Source: Endozoicomonas numazuensis (lineage in GTDB: Bacteria; Pseudomonadota; Gammaproteobacteria; Pseudomonadales; Endozoicomonadaceae). From it: a stretch of 35,096 nucleotides of DNA. The notes below the pieces were generated by a model. That model was not told the origin of the DNA. It worked only from the letters and a program-made list of their open reading frames with translations, and made no database searches. Where the stretch lies: contig NZ_JOKH01000003.1 of assembly GCF_000722635.1 (NCBI RefSeq), positions 719,441 through 754,536 of the forward strand, written 5' to 3'. The translations under genes and the position numbers were made by a program. Below are positions 15,674 to 24,130 of this stretch, piece after piece. Each line of letters begins with the position of its first letter. The stretch's first letter is position 1.

Positions 15674-17296
15674 ATGGACTGTTTGACTCATGGCAGGCTT
15701 GGCTTCAAAATAAAAAGTAAATCTTACTCAAGTTTTAATCCAGCTCTACTGGTCTTCCTTCTCTTTGCCTGTCCTCAACTTTCAGCCAGTCTTGATTCTA
15801 TAACTGTCCCTGCCGCTGTAATGTCTACAATTCTGGTGAGCCGTCATTCTGAATGGAAATCCACAGCAGACATCGATCATGAAGTATTTGTTCATTCTGT
15901 CCCGGGCATTCTTACTGATCCTTCAGGTCAAAAGGAGCATAGCCTCAGTCAATGGCAGAATAACCGCTGGCTTGGAGAATATATTCAGCACTTAAGATGG
16001 ATAAAAGTCGCGATCCAATACTGGTATGACCAATGTATCATTGCCTCTGAAGCCAACCTGACCGGCATGGATTTTTTCAGTAATGAACTTGAAGACAACA
16101 CTTCCGGCCTTGTTTACCCTTCACATTTCGATCTTCTCTCTAATGAGAAAAATCAAGATTCTCAAGACCCTTTCGACCCGAATATCTCTGGTTCAGAAGA
16201 TTTTGGCCTGAGTCAGGTCAAAGCGTTCTACATGACTATTTTCTACCCTGACTCTACGAGCCAGTTACCATCAGACCCGCTAACAGATAATAAAGGAAAT
16301 AAAGGAAATAAAGGAAATAAAGGAAATAAAGAGCACGCGGCTGAAGAGGAAGAAGCGTCTCAGCCATTGATTCCATTCAGCGAGACTTTACCTCCTTTCA
16401 TACGTTTAGTTTTGGACGATGCCGAACTGACCAGACTTAAAAAAATCGGCTCAGGAAACTATGGAACTGTCTACAGTGCAATACTCACCGTAAACCATGC
16501 TGAAGGTGAAGGTGAACCTGAAAAGAAATATAGAGTCGCAGCCAAAAAGGCAGAAGTAGTCAAACGCCCAACCGAAAGCCGCATCAAATTTAATATACGC
16601 AAAACAACTTCAGAAGATCAGCTCAGAGAAGAACTGTCTTTTCTGACCCACTGCCAATCTAAATACATTGTTCAGCTTGTAGGTAGCATTTGCAAAGAGA
16701 CCCGGTACATCGTGATCGAGCTACTTCCCCATTCCTACCCACACTTTATATCGACATTTCCCACCAAAGCGCACCTGAACTTTGCCCAGCGCCTTCTGGC
16801 TTTACTGGATGCCGCCAGAGCCCTCCATTTTATCTACTTGCAGAATTTTCTGTTCAGAGATTTAAAAGCGGATAACCTCATGATGACCCACCTGCTCACT
16901 ATCAAACTGATTGACGGTGGATTTGCTATCCAACGAGACAAAAGCAAAGCCTGGAATAGAAAGCCGAAATACTTTGCTCCTGAAGTTCAAACCCAGCCTT
17001 TTGATGAGTTGACCGAAGTCTACTCCTGGGGGCTACTGGCGATGCAGACCATCACGGGAGAAACAACAACCCACTTTGATCAGTGGGAGGAAGAGCGCAA
17101 AAAAGACGATCAAGATTTTGAACTGTGCGACTACCTGTATCCGCAACTTGAATCAGAAACGGACCTGATAAACCATATAGCCACAACGGAACTCTTACCC
17201 ATAGTAGTGTCCTGCTATTCCAGAAACAGGAGAGATCGCCTACCACTCTGTTCACTGATTGAACAGCTCGAGATCATACAAAGTCACTTGCCTTAA
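15674..17296 (+). CDS. Exported eukaryotic-like Ser/Thr protein kinase, divergent
   Basis: A 540-residue protein with a kinase domain at about 250-530. A glycine loop GSGNYGTV (259-266), a Lys in VAAKK (288-292), a helix-C Glu in LREELSF, the catalytic loop FRDLKADN (394-401) and APE (435-437) are seen. The usual HRD is FRD and the metal-binding DFG is DGG (414-416); the key Asp residues remain, so activity is plausible. The N-terminus has a basic stretch and a hydrophobic run (ALLVFLLFACP, about 24-34) resembling a signal peptide. Residues 60-200 are unrecognised, followed by a (NKG)4 repeat and an acidic patch. The ATG at 15674 follows AGGGA; a TTG one codon earlier is less likely. A role in acting on host proteins is inference. 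Confidence 0.87.
   Translation: MDCLTHGRLGFKIKSKSYSSFNPALLVFLLFACPQLSASLDSITVPAAVMSTILVSRHSEWKSTADIDHEVFVHSVPGILTDPSGQKEHSLSQWQNNRWLGEYIQHLRWIKVAIQYWYDQCIIASEANLTGMDFFSNELEDNTSGLVYPSHFDLLSNEKNQDSQDPFDPNISGSEDFGLSQVKAFYMTIFYPDSTSQLPSDPLTDNKGNKGNKGNKGNKEHAAEEEEASQPLIPFSETLPPFIRLVLDDAELTRLKKIGSGNYGTVYSAILTVNHAEGEGEPEKKYRVAAKKAEVVKRPTESRIKFNIRKTTSEDQLREELSFLTHCQSKYIVQLVGSICKETRYIVIELLPHSYPHFISTFPTKAHLNFAQRLLALLDAARALHFIYLQNFLFRDLKADNLMMTHLLTIKLIDGGFAIQRDKSKAWNRKPKYFAPEVQTQPFDELTEVYSWGLLAMQTITGETTTHFDQWEEERKKDDQDFELCDYLYPQLESETDLINHIATTELLPIVVSCYSRNRRDRLPLCSLIEQLEIIQSHLP
16289..16333 (+). repeat. 9-bp in-frame minisatellite encoding Asn-Lys-Gly
   Basis: AATAAAGGA is repeated four times without change (16289-16324) and followed by a variant AATAAAGAG. 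It lies within the kinase gene, between the unknown N-terminal region and the kinase domain. Nine-base units keep the frame, so copy changes would only alter linker length. Confidence 0.92.
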
Positions 17297-17395
17297 TTCT
17301 TCTTGACCTCGGGCGCTTCAGGCCCGATATTGATAGCGCTTGTCCGATAAGGAGTGCTTCGGACCATTAAAAAGAATAAGAAAGAGAGCAGTGCT

Positions 17396-18577
17396 ATGGA
17401 TATTACCCTGACTCCTGAGCAGCAGGCTCTGCAGCTAGAGATCAGAGAGTATATGAAATCGATCATGAGCTCCGCCATGATCGAGGAAATGAAAGACCCG
17501 GAATACTATGAAGGCGGCGGTCCCGAGTACCGGAAAGGCCTCAGAAAAATGGGCCAGGATGGCTGGATTGCCCTGTCATGGCCAAAAGAATACGGGGGCC
17601 GTGAAGCCACCGCTATCGAACAATACATCTTCACCGAAGAAGTCATGCGTTCAGGCTTCCCCTACCCGTTTCTTACCACAGAAGCCATTGGCCCTATTCT
17701 CGCAGAGTACGGCAGCGATGAAATCAGGGAAACCGTGGTGAAGGGTATTCTGCAGGGCGAAGTCGTCATTGCCATTGGTTATTCTGAACCCGGAGCCGGT
17801 ACCGATCTGGCAGCCTTGAAAACCAAAGCCGAAAAAAACGACAACGGATGGTTGATCAATGGTCAGAAAATATGGACCAGTCTGGCCAACTTTTCTGATT
17901 ACATCTGGCTGGCAGCCCGAACTGATTCTGATGCTGTTAAGAAGCACAAAGGGCTATCCATGTTTCTGGTGCCCAAAGATAACCCCGGCTTTTCCCACAC
18001 GCCTATCTGGACTCTGGGTGTTCGTACCAACGCGACCTACTTTGAAGACCTTCAACTGGACGACAAATACCAGATAGGTGAAGTCAATAAAGGCTGGAGA
18101 CTGATTACCGGACAGCTGAATCGTGAACGTCTCAGTCTGGTGAATCACGGCCCCATTCAGATCCTGTATGAAGACGTCGCCACCTGGGCCGCTGAAACCC
18201 AAGGTAAGGACGGTCAGCCCATCATCAGCAAACCCTGGGTGCAAACCAATCTGGCTAAAGTGAAAACCGGTCTGGAAGTACTGAGGGTGATGAACTGGAA
18301 ACAGGCCTGGGCTATTGAAGAGAATCGACTGGGTATGGAACAGGCTTCCGTTGCCAAAGTTTATGGCACCGAATACTTCGTTGAAGTCTATCGACTACTG
18401 ATGGAAGTTCTTGGGCAGGATGCCACGATTGGCGGAGACAGTCCGGGAGCCCTGTTACAGGGAAGGCTGGAACACCGTTACCGGGTCGGCAGTATTTTGA
18501 CCTTTGGCGGCGGTTGTAATGAAGTTCAGCGGGATATTATTTCGGCTGCCGGTTTGTGGATGCCCAGGGCTCGATAA
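17396..18577 (+). CDS. Acyl-CoA dehydrogenase, first subunit of a pair
   Basis: A 393-residue flavoenzyme expected to introduce a 2,3-double bond into an acyl-CoA. Typical blocks are WPKEYGGREA, GYSEPGAGTDLAAL (FAD contact), GQKIWTSLANFSDY, and FGGGCNEVQRDII near the C-terminus. The ATG at 17396 follows AAGAGAG. The Glu at the MCAD catalytic position (YEGT) is Gly here; members with FGGGxNE usually carry the base elsewhere. It lies 28 bases upstream of a second acyl-CoA dehydrogenase gene, an arrangement known for heteromeric enzymes acting on bulky side chains such as sterol or ring acyl-CoAs. The substrate is not apparent. A GC-rich hairpin (TCGGGC/GCCCGA, 17309-17327) precedes the gene. 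Confidence 0.9.
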   Translation: MDITLTPEQQALQLEIREYMKSIMSSAMIEEMKDPEYYEGGGPEYRKGLRKMGQDGWIALSWPKEYGGREATAIEQYIFTEEVMRSGFPYPFLTTEAIGPILAEYGSDEIRETVVKGILQGEVVIAIGYSEPGAGTDLAALKTKAEKNDNGWLINGQKIWTSLANFSDYIWLAARTDSDAVKKHKGLSMFLVPKDNPGFSHTPIWTLGVRTNATYFEDLQLDDKYQIGEVNKGWRLITGQLNRERLSLVNHGPIQILYEDVATWAAETQGKDGQPIISKPWVQTNLAKVKTGLEVLRVMNWKQAWAIEENRLGMEQASVAKVYGTEYFVEVYRLLMEVLGQDATIGGDSPGALLQGRLEHRYRVGSILTFGGGCNEVQRDIISAAGLWMPRAR

Positions 18578-18605
18578 CGGCCACGAGCTCAAAAGGAGAA
18601 ACAGT

Positions 18606-19727
18606 ATGGACTTTAAATTATCCGCTGAGCAGCAAGATGTTCAGAAGCTGGCCATTCAGATCTTTGCTGACCAGACCGATAACGAACACTTACGACAGTT
18701 TGATAATAACAGCCGTTACGACACCAAACTCTGGTCAGACTTGGGAGAGACCGGCATTCTGGGCATATCCATCGATCCAGTCCAGGGCGGAATGGGTTTT
18801 GGTTTTGAAACGCTCTGCCTGGTGATAGAAGAAGCGGGCCGGTCTATGGCTCCTGCCCCACTGATTCCGGTGCTTGTCAGTGCCGCTTTACCCTTACAGA
18901 AATTCGGAACTGAACAGCAACAATCAATTCTTGGTCGTGTAGCAACCGGAGACTGTCTGATTTCCACGGCTTTCGCAGAACCACTGAATGACGACCCGCT
19001 GACACCGTCTACCACAGCAGAAAGAGTAGCTGGCGGCTGGCAGCTCAGTGGTTTAAAGCACTGTGTACCTTATGGTGCTCAAGCTGAAAAGATTCTTGTC
19101 AGTGCACAATCCAGTGAAGGCCTGGTCGCCTTGTGGCTATCGCCTGACAACGAAGGAATAGAACTGACAGATCAGCAAAGTACCAGCGGCGAGGCTCAAA
19201 GTCATATGACTCTGACCAATGTTCTGGTCAATGATGCAGATATCATGGCCATTGGCTCTGATGCAGAAACCGCCATGACTTATGCTCTGCAGAGAACGCA
19301 GGCCGCATTGTGTGCTTTCAGTGTAGGCATGACCGACAAAATGGTCAGGCTGACCGCTGGATACACCGCTGAGAGAGAGCAATTCGATGTCAAGATTGCC
19401 ACTTTTCAGGCCGTCGCACACCGAGCGGCCGATGCTTATATTGATGTTGAGTGTTTAAGGCTGGCAACCTCTGAAGCAGTTTCACTGTTGGATCAGGAAA
19501 AACCAGCAGACGACTCGGTAAAAATAGCCAAAATCTGGTGCGGTGATGTGACTCACAGAACCAGTCAGGCCAGCCAGCATCTTCATGGTGGGATTGGTGT
19601 TGACCGGGACTATCCTTTATTCCGTTACTCTCTTTGGAGTAAACAGGTTGAACTGACACTGGGAGGATCAGCTCAACTGCTCAGCGAGCTGGGTGAGAGT
19701 ATTGCCGAGACGTTTCTTAATCGTTAA
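18606..19727 (+). CDS. Acyl-CoA dehydrogenase, second subunit of a pair
   Basis: A 373-residue acyl-CoA dehydrogenase-like protein. The start is fixed by AAAAGGAGAAACAGT before the ATG. The N-terminal helical domain begins MDFKLSAEQQ; the C-terminal part has the FAD and dimer motif HLHGGIGVDRDYPLFRYS. The catalytic Glu motif is replaced by LTLGGSAQLL, and the middle domain lacks the usual SEPxAGSD loop (ISTAFAEPLNDDPLT instead). This fits the non-catalytic or FAD-sharing partner in alpha2beta2 acyl-CoA dehydrogenases, but that is inference. It is in the same transcription unit as the upstream paralog. Confidence 0.88.
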   Translation: MDFKLSAEQQDVQKLAIQIFADQTDNEHLRQFDNNSRYDTKLWSDLGETGILGISIDPVQGGMGFGFETLCLVIEEAGRSMAPAPLIPVLVSAALPLQKFGTEQQQSILGRVATGDCLISTAFAEPLNDDPLTPSTTAERVAGGWQLSGLKHCVPYGAQAEKILVSAQSSEGLVALWLSPDNEGIELTDQQSTSGEAQSHMTLTNVLVNDADIMAIGSDAETAMTYALQRTQAALCAFSVGMTDKMVRLTAGYTAEREQFDVKIATFQAVAHRAADAYIDVECLRLATSEAVSLLDQEKPADDSVKIAKIWCGDVTHRTSQASQHLHGGIGVDRDYPLFRYSLWSKQVELTLGGSAQLLSELGESIAETFLNR

Positions 19728-19733
19728 GTACTT

Positions 19734-19760
19734 TCAGGCTACTTTCGAGTAGCCTGATTA
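19734..19760 (+). terminator. Bidirectional terminator hairpin with TTCG loop
   Basis: TCAGGCTACT (19734-19743) and AGTAGCCTGA (19748-19757) form a perfect 10-bp stem closed by a TTCG tetraloop, and TTACTCTCTATTC follows. It separates the convergent acyl-CoA dehydrogenase and alkyltransferase genes, and the stop codon of the latter lies inside the stem. Confidence 0.85.
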
Positions 19761-20608
19761 CTCTCTATTCCTACGGCTTCATGAACAATTAAAACCTGCT
19801 TGCGCTCCGCCCCCCACCGATACTGATTGATCTCGCCCGTTCCTCTTATCACTCTGTGACATGGGATTAAAAAGCCAATATTGTTTCGGGCAACAGCCGA
19901 AGCGACTGCTCTTACGGCTGAAGGCTTCCCAGTTTTTTCTGCCAGTTGCTGATAGGAATATAGCTGCCCTTGAGGTATGGCTAACAGCGCCTCCCAGACC
20001 TTTAGCTGAAAAGGCGTTCCTTTCAGGATCAAATGAAGGGGTTGTTGATTGAAGTCTCTATCAAATATTTGTCGGGCTACAGAGGCTGTATTGCAGTCAC
20101 TCCTGTGGATAAGTGCATCCGGCCATTCTTTACGCAGCTCCTGCTCATGCCCTTCCTGATCTTCTTCATGATCGAAGAACGACAGTTTGCAAATACCTCT
20201 GGCCGTCTGAGCAATAAGACAGTAACCAAATGGAGATTCATGAATCCCGTAAGCTATTTCAATGCCTTTTCCCTTAGCTTTGAATGCTCCCGGACTCATA
20301 CTTTCCCAGCTCAGCATCAAATCATGTAACCTGCTGCTACCACTCAAGCCCGAGGATAGCGCCGTATCCAGAACACTGTTGTTCCTTAGCTGTTGCCTGG
20401 CATACTCCCGGGTCAGAAACTGCAAGAATTGTTTGGGACTGATGCCCGCCCATTCAGAAAAAACACGCTGCAGGTGAAACTCGCTCAACCCAACATGACT
20501 GGCCACATCAGCCAGTCCGGGCTGCTCGTTCCAATGCCCGGAAAGATAGGCGATAGCCTTGCTGACTTGCTGGTACTGCCGGTGCTCTTCTGAATACTCT
20601 TTGCTCAC
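19739..20608 (-). CDS. AraC-type regulator fused to methylated-DNA-cysteine methyltransferase (Ada-like)
   Basis: A 289-residue protein. Residues 15-115 form an AraC-type double helix-turn-helix (LADVASHVGLSEFHLQRVFSEW, SPKQFL). The C-terminal alkyltransferase has FQLKVWEALLAIPQG and the active site IPCHRVI with acceptor C250. This removes alkyl groups from O6-alkylguanine by suicide transfer. The N-terminal Ada zinc domain, whose Cys accepts methyl groups from phosphotriesters and switches Ada into an activator, is missing. The gene is alone, with a 13-base direct repeat upstream. Inducibility by the classical Ada mechanism is therefore doubtful. Confidence 0.92.
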   Translation of the reverse strand: MSKEYSEEHRQYQQVSKAIAYLSGHWNEQPGLADVASHVGLSEFHLQRVFSEWAGISPKQFLQFLTREYARQQLRNNSVLDTALSSGLSGSSRLHDLMLSWESMSPGAFKAKGKGIEIAYGIHESPFGYCLIAQTARGICKLSFFDHEEDQEGHEQELRKEWPDALIHRSDCNTASVARQIFDRDFNQQPLHLILKGTPFQLKVWEALLAIPQGQLYSYQQLAEKTGKPSAVRAVASAVARNNIGFLIPCHRVIRGTGEINQYRWGAERKQVLIVHEAVGIESNQATRK

Positions 20609-20626
20609 TCACACACTCCTGACACC

Positions 20627-20652
20627 ATTAGGGCTTTCTATTAGGGCTTTCT
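20627..20652. repeat. Two-copy 13-bp tandem repeat upstream of the Ada-like gene
   Basis: ATTAGGGCTTTCT at 20627-20639 is repeated exactly at 20640-20652. It lies about 20 bases upstream of the Ada-like start on the minus strand, where a promoter would sit. Confidence 0.85.
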
Positions 20653-20679
20653 ATCTCGAAATAAACAGCCATGAGCGGG

Positions 20680-20736
20680 AAATGCAGCTCACCCCGTAGC
20701 ATGAAAATGGCTACAGAGACTGATAGAGCTGCATTT
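20680..20736. terminator. Nested inverted repeat, possible terminator
   Basis: AAATGCAGCTC at 20680-20690 pairs with GAGCTGCATTT at 20726-20736, and an inner stem GTAGC (20696-20700) with GCTAC (20710-20714) sits in the loop. It lies between the glycine-zipper lipoprotein gene and the Ada-like gene, both on the minus strand. The T-run on the minus strand is short. Confidence 0.5.
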
Positions 20737-20791
20737 TCATAGTAAAAAGTATGAATGAGAGCATTACCAGCCGCGACCCGAAACTTGCGGT

Positions 20792-21190
20792 TTAAGGACG
20801 AAGGTCAAGCACATCGTAGCCCTTACCTGCCAGACAACGGCGCAAAACATAGGCCTGATCCTCAGTGGACTTCATGGCGCCACCAGCAGCACCAGCACTG
20901 GCTCCTGCTACACCACCAACAACCGCTCCGCCGACCACAGCCCCGTCAATACCATCGCCTTCAACCAGGCCAATCGCAGCGCCAGTAACCGCACCTAAAA
21001 TACCAGCATTAATTGCTCCCGTTTTAGCGGCTTCACCTTTATCCACCTTGGCAGCATATTCATGACATGCAGCGACATCCTGCTGATATTCGGCTTCTGT
21101 TTTATCATGCGGCCCCACTATAGGAGCAGAATTATAGGCACAGGCCATCAATAAAGAAGTTGAAGCTAATAACAGCATGTTCTTAATCAT
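20792..21190 (-). CDS. Glycine-zipper lipoprotein
   Basis: A 132-residue predicted lipoprotein: basic start, hydrophobic core and lipobox LLMAC. The middle has alternating Gly/Ala segments (GAINAGILGAVTGAAIGLVEG, quoted in part, and GAVVGGAVVGGVAGASAGAAGG) typical of glycine-zipper domains that insert in or associate with the outer membrane. Two cysteines (AACHEY and RRCLAGKGY) bracket the zipper and could pair. The ATG at 21190 has GAGGA eight bases upstream. Similar proteins are often annotated as SlyB- or OmpA-like glycine-zipper proteins; exact role unknown. Confidence 0.85.
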   Translation of the reverse strand: MIKNMLLLASTSLLMACAYNSAPIVGPHDKTEAEYQQDVAACHEYAAKVDKGEAAKTGAINAGILGAVTGAAIGLVEGDGIDGAVVGGAVVGGVAGASAGAAGGAMKSTEDQAYVLRRCLAGKGYDVLDLRP

Positions 21191-21380
21191 GTACAACATC
21201 CTCAGTGTGCGTTAGCAGTTTTATTAATAAAAAGTGACTGCCTTTAATAGGGAGGCATCAGTTTAGAAATCTGCTGTTATTCTCAATATACGCACAGGAC
21301 GAAATACGATTTCTTTTTCAGGCTTTGTTCATATCTGTAAATTGAATCGGGTTATTGAAACTAACAATTCGACTCTAGCC

Positions 21381-22271
21381 TTAACTTTGTTGGCTATATA
21401 GCTCACGGAGGGTGGGAGATTGATTCCATGTCCAGTTTTCAGGCAGTGCAATAGATTGGTTTTGAGTGACAACGTGTTCTGCATTCTCCTGGTCAGAATC
21501 TCTGCTGTAAACCGCTAATTGATCCAGCAACTCAAATTCATCGTCATTGGCTGCAGGAGAAAGGTATTCATTTAAAATCCCCCACCCGGTATCCCAGGCC
21601 AGCATTTCGATTCTGGACAATGCAAAAAGATCACGAATCAGATTACCTTTAATAAAGGGCAAACCATTAAAGTCATGTATTCCAAATTTTTCAGGATTTT
21701 CTTTTCCAGACCGACACAGTTCCCAGGCAACTCCTGCGCAGAGGAATCTTGAATCAGGCACATCGACAGTATCAAAATCAATCTTCAGAACGTCACAATG
21801 AAATGGGTCAAGCTGTGCATCAACTTTGACCCATCGGCTTTCATCCGTACTCCAATATTCACATACCCAGTGATCTTCAAAGCAACCAGGTGTCAGATAA
21901 GTTGCAAATCCACACCTTAGTCGGGAAGGAATACCCTTGGCTCTGAGGACAGAGCAGACGATCAATGAGAAATCCCGGCAGATACTAACCACTCTTTCTT
22001 CTGGCGCACGTTGATCTGATAGTGAACCCGTTGCTTTTGACGATGCTAAAGCCAAAATGTCTTCGGCACACCGTATCTGCATCTCCTCCAGCTTTGTGAA
22101 TTCACCAACATTGCAGCCGTACTTATCCAGCCAATAGGCATGAATCAGAAGGTTATGTGTAAAACGACAAACTTCTTCAATATCATCTGGAAGAGCATTC
22201 AGTTGCGCCTCGTATAGACCTGATTGTGTAAATACACTGCTATGGCTGTATAAGATTTTATATTCACTCAT
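21381..22271 (-). CDS. Transglutaminase-like cysteine-protease-fold protein
   Basis: A 296-residue protein with a transglutaminase-like core. The triad appears as C98 (SICRDFSLIVCSVLRAKGIPSR), H134 (FEDHWVCEYW) and D151 (WVKVDAQLDP). This fold covers peptidases, amidases and cross-linking enzymes, so the reaction is not defined. No signal peptide is seen. The start at 22271 (MSEYKILY) is preferred because upstream codons (to 22358) look non-conserved, but no clear ribosome site supports either. It is divergent from the PI-PLC gene. Interval 21191-21380 holds nothing recognisable. Confidence 0.83.
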   Translation of the reverse strand: MSEYKILYSHSSVFTQSGLYEAQLNALPDDIEEVCRFTHNLLIHAYWLDKYGCNVGEFTKLEEMQIRCAEDILALASSKATGSLSDQRAPEERVVSICRDFSLIVCSVLRAKGIPSRLRCGFATYLTPGCFEDHWVCEYWSTDESRWVKVDAQLDPFHCDVLKIDFDTVDVPDSRFLCAGVAWELCRSGKENPEKFGIHDFNGLPFIKGNLIRDLFALSRIEMLAWDTGWGILNEYLSPAANDDEFELLDQLAVYSRDSDQENAEHVVTQNQSIALPENWTWNQSPTLRELYSQQS

Positions 22272-22436
22272 AATGATTTCAAACGACCGTTTACTTTTTG
22301 AACAACTCTCTGCATTATTGCGACATAGCTGAATAATCACCCACTCATTCAATGGCACCTTAGGCGAGTGATTGAACAGCGAATATAAAAATAAAACCTG
22401 ACATCAGTGATGATGTAAAAAAGAACAATAATTATT

Positions 22437-24056
22437 ATGACAATAAAAAAACACCTGAGCAGACTGCTGCAGTCTGCGGTAATCGGGGGGCTCGCTGTTT
22501 CTGCACAGGCAGATACCATCAGCGACTTTGAAAAAAGCTGGACCAGCCAGGCGCTGGCTATGCAGCGACAGCTGGATAATCATTCCCCCATCATCAATAA
22601 CAACATTCTGGGCACTCATAACACTTACAATTCAGAAGTCTATCGCAATGCCTTGCGGTATCACGATCCACAGCAGAAGTTCTCCATCTATGACCAGTTG
22701 AGAATGGGGGCCCGGTTTATCGAACTGGACGCCCACTGGACAGCTCACACTCATGGAGCTCCCTGGAAGTGGGGTACGGAGCTGCTGCTCTGTCACTCCG
22801 GCATCGGCAAGGAACTTGGCGACCTGGATATTGGCTGCAGCCTTAAAGACCGACGTTTAACCGATGGCCTTCAAGAAGCACGTCAATGGCTGGATAGTAA
22901 TCCTAACGAAGTCATTATCCTCTATATCGAAGATCACACAAACGGAAAGCATTCTGTTCTCAGACAACAGCTCAACAGTAAGCTGGGCGGCAAGATATTC
23001 CAGAGTGGTGGCTGCAAGGCTATTGGAGATACTCTGACCAAGTCTCAGGTTCTGGAAGCGGGCAAGCAGATCATTCTCTGGAAAGACAAAGGTTGTGCCA
23101 ATGATGGAGAGCTGGCGAATATGGCATTCAACGGTCTTGGCAAAGTCTCCCGAATCTGGGAAGACGGCACCACCGTCGCCAAAATTGTTGATCTCTTCAC
23201 AAACGGAGGCGGTGTAGACCGTATCGAAGCTCATGAAGTGGCCGAGTCCTTTGCCAAGGGTGTGAATATTGTCAATCTGGATGATATGACACCGGGCGAC
23301 AGGGTGGACGCTGCCGTATGGAGCTGGGCCAAAAATGAACCGAATAATCATAATGGCAATCAGCACTGTGCTGTAAGTACTATGTCTGGTCGTTGGGACG
23401 ACCAGAGTTGTTCAGCGAACTATTATTTTGCCTGCCAAAGCAATGATACCGGTGAGTGGGCCCTGAGCTTCAGAACCGGTGCCTGGAATCAGGGCAGCCA
23501 GGCTTGTGGTGAGCTGGGTAACTATCGTTTCTCAGTCCCGACCAACAGTCAGGAAAACGAAAAACTGAAGGCCATCAAAGGCAGCATGTTCAACGTCTGG
23601 CTGAACTATCACGATCAAGGTCAGGAAGGTGCCTGGCAGATTCCCGGTCAGAAAGCCTATCCTCTTCTGGCAGGCTTTCGTGAACTGAGGGATCAACGCA
23701 GCAACCTTTGCCTGGACGTTGAAGGCGGAAACCGTGACAACGGAACCAATGTAAGACTCTGGGAGTGTAATGGCTCCGATGCCCAGAAATGGACTTATGA
23801 TTCAGCCAATGGCTTTTTAAGAAGCAAACTGGGCAAATGCCTGGATAACCGTGGCCAAACATTCAGCAACGGCGAAATCGTTATCTGGGAATGTCTGGAT
23901 AACAATAATATGCGCTTTGACTGGGTGGGCAACTCCCTGAGAAGCCGACACAATGGCTCTATTGCTGTGGATGCCTATGGCGACTGGAAAGGTGCACAGG
24001 TTGGCCAGTGGCAGTACCACGGTGGCAGCAATCAACAATGGCAATGGGGTAACTGA
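22437..24056 (+). CDS. Secreted PI-PLC-like phosphodiesterase with C-type lectin and ricin-B domains
   Basis: A 539-residue exported protein. A signal peptide ends near AQA (residue 25). The PI-PLC X-like catalytic domain (about 45-290) has H61 in GTHNTYN, D98 and H100 in ELDAHW and H120 in LLCHSG, matching the two catalytic His of bacterial PI-PLC. Residues 293-334 look like the end of a C-type lectin domain (WSWAKNEPNN, HCAVS, WDDQSC, FACQ) with the EPN sugar-binding motif. A second Cys-containing segment follows (340-410). Residues about 414-539 are a ricin-type beta-trefoil (CLDVEGG, LWECNGSDAQKW, QQWQW). It probably binds host or mucus glycans and cleaves phosphatidylinositol lipids or GPI anchors; the target is inference. 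Confidence 0.88.
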   Translation: MTIKKHLSRLLQSAVIGGLAVSAQADTISDFEKSWTSQALAMQRQLDNHSPIINNNILGTHNTYNSEVYRNALRYHDPQQKFSIYDQLRMGARFIELDAHWTAHTHGAPWKWGTELLLCHSGIGKELGDLDIGCSLKDRRLTDGLQEARQWLDSNPNEVIILYIEDHTNGKHSVLRQQLNSKLGGKIFQSGGCKAIGDTLTKSQVLEAGKQIILWKDKGCANDGELANMAFNGLGKVSRIWEDGTTVAKIVDLFTNGGGVDRIEAHEVAESFAKGVNIVNLDDMTPGDRVDAAVWSWAKNEPNNHNGNQHCAVSTMSGRWDDQSCSANYYFACQSNDTGEWALSFRTGAWNQGSQACGELGNYRFSVPTNSQENEKLKAIKGSMFNVWLNYHDQGQEGAWQIPGQKAYPLLAGFRELRDQRSNLCLDVEGGNRDNGTNVRLWECNGSDAQKWTYDSANGFLRSKLGKCLDNRGQTFSNGEIVIWECLDNNNMRFDWVGNSLRSRHNGSIAVDAYGDWKGAQVGQWQYHGGSNQQWQWGN

Positions 24057-24088
24057 GGTTTAAATCGGTCTCTCTATTTCCATTAAAT

Positions 24089-24124
24089 ACCAGTAATCCT
24101 TTGATAGAGGATTGCTGGTCTTAA
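24089..24124 (+). terminator. Intrinsic terminator after the PI-PLC gene
   Basis: ACCAGTAATCCT (24089-24100) and AGGATTGCTGGT (24108-24119) form a 12-bp stem with one G-T pair and a 7-base loop, followed by CTTAATAT. It lies 33 bases after the stop codon. Confidence 0.7.
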
Positions 24125-24130
24125 TATGCA

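Noticed and set aside
16289-16333. CRISPR-like short repeats
   Set aside because: The units are 9 bases with no spacers and lie in frame within a coding region; the 13-base array at 14621 also has no spacers.
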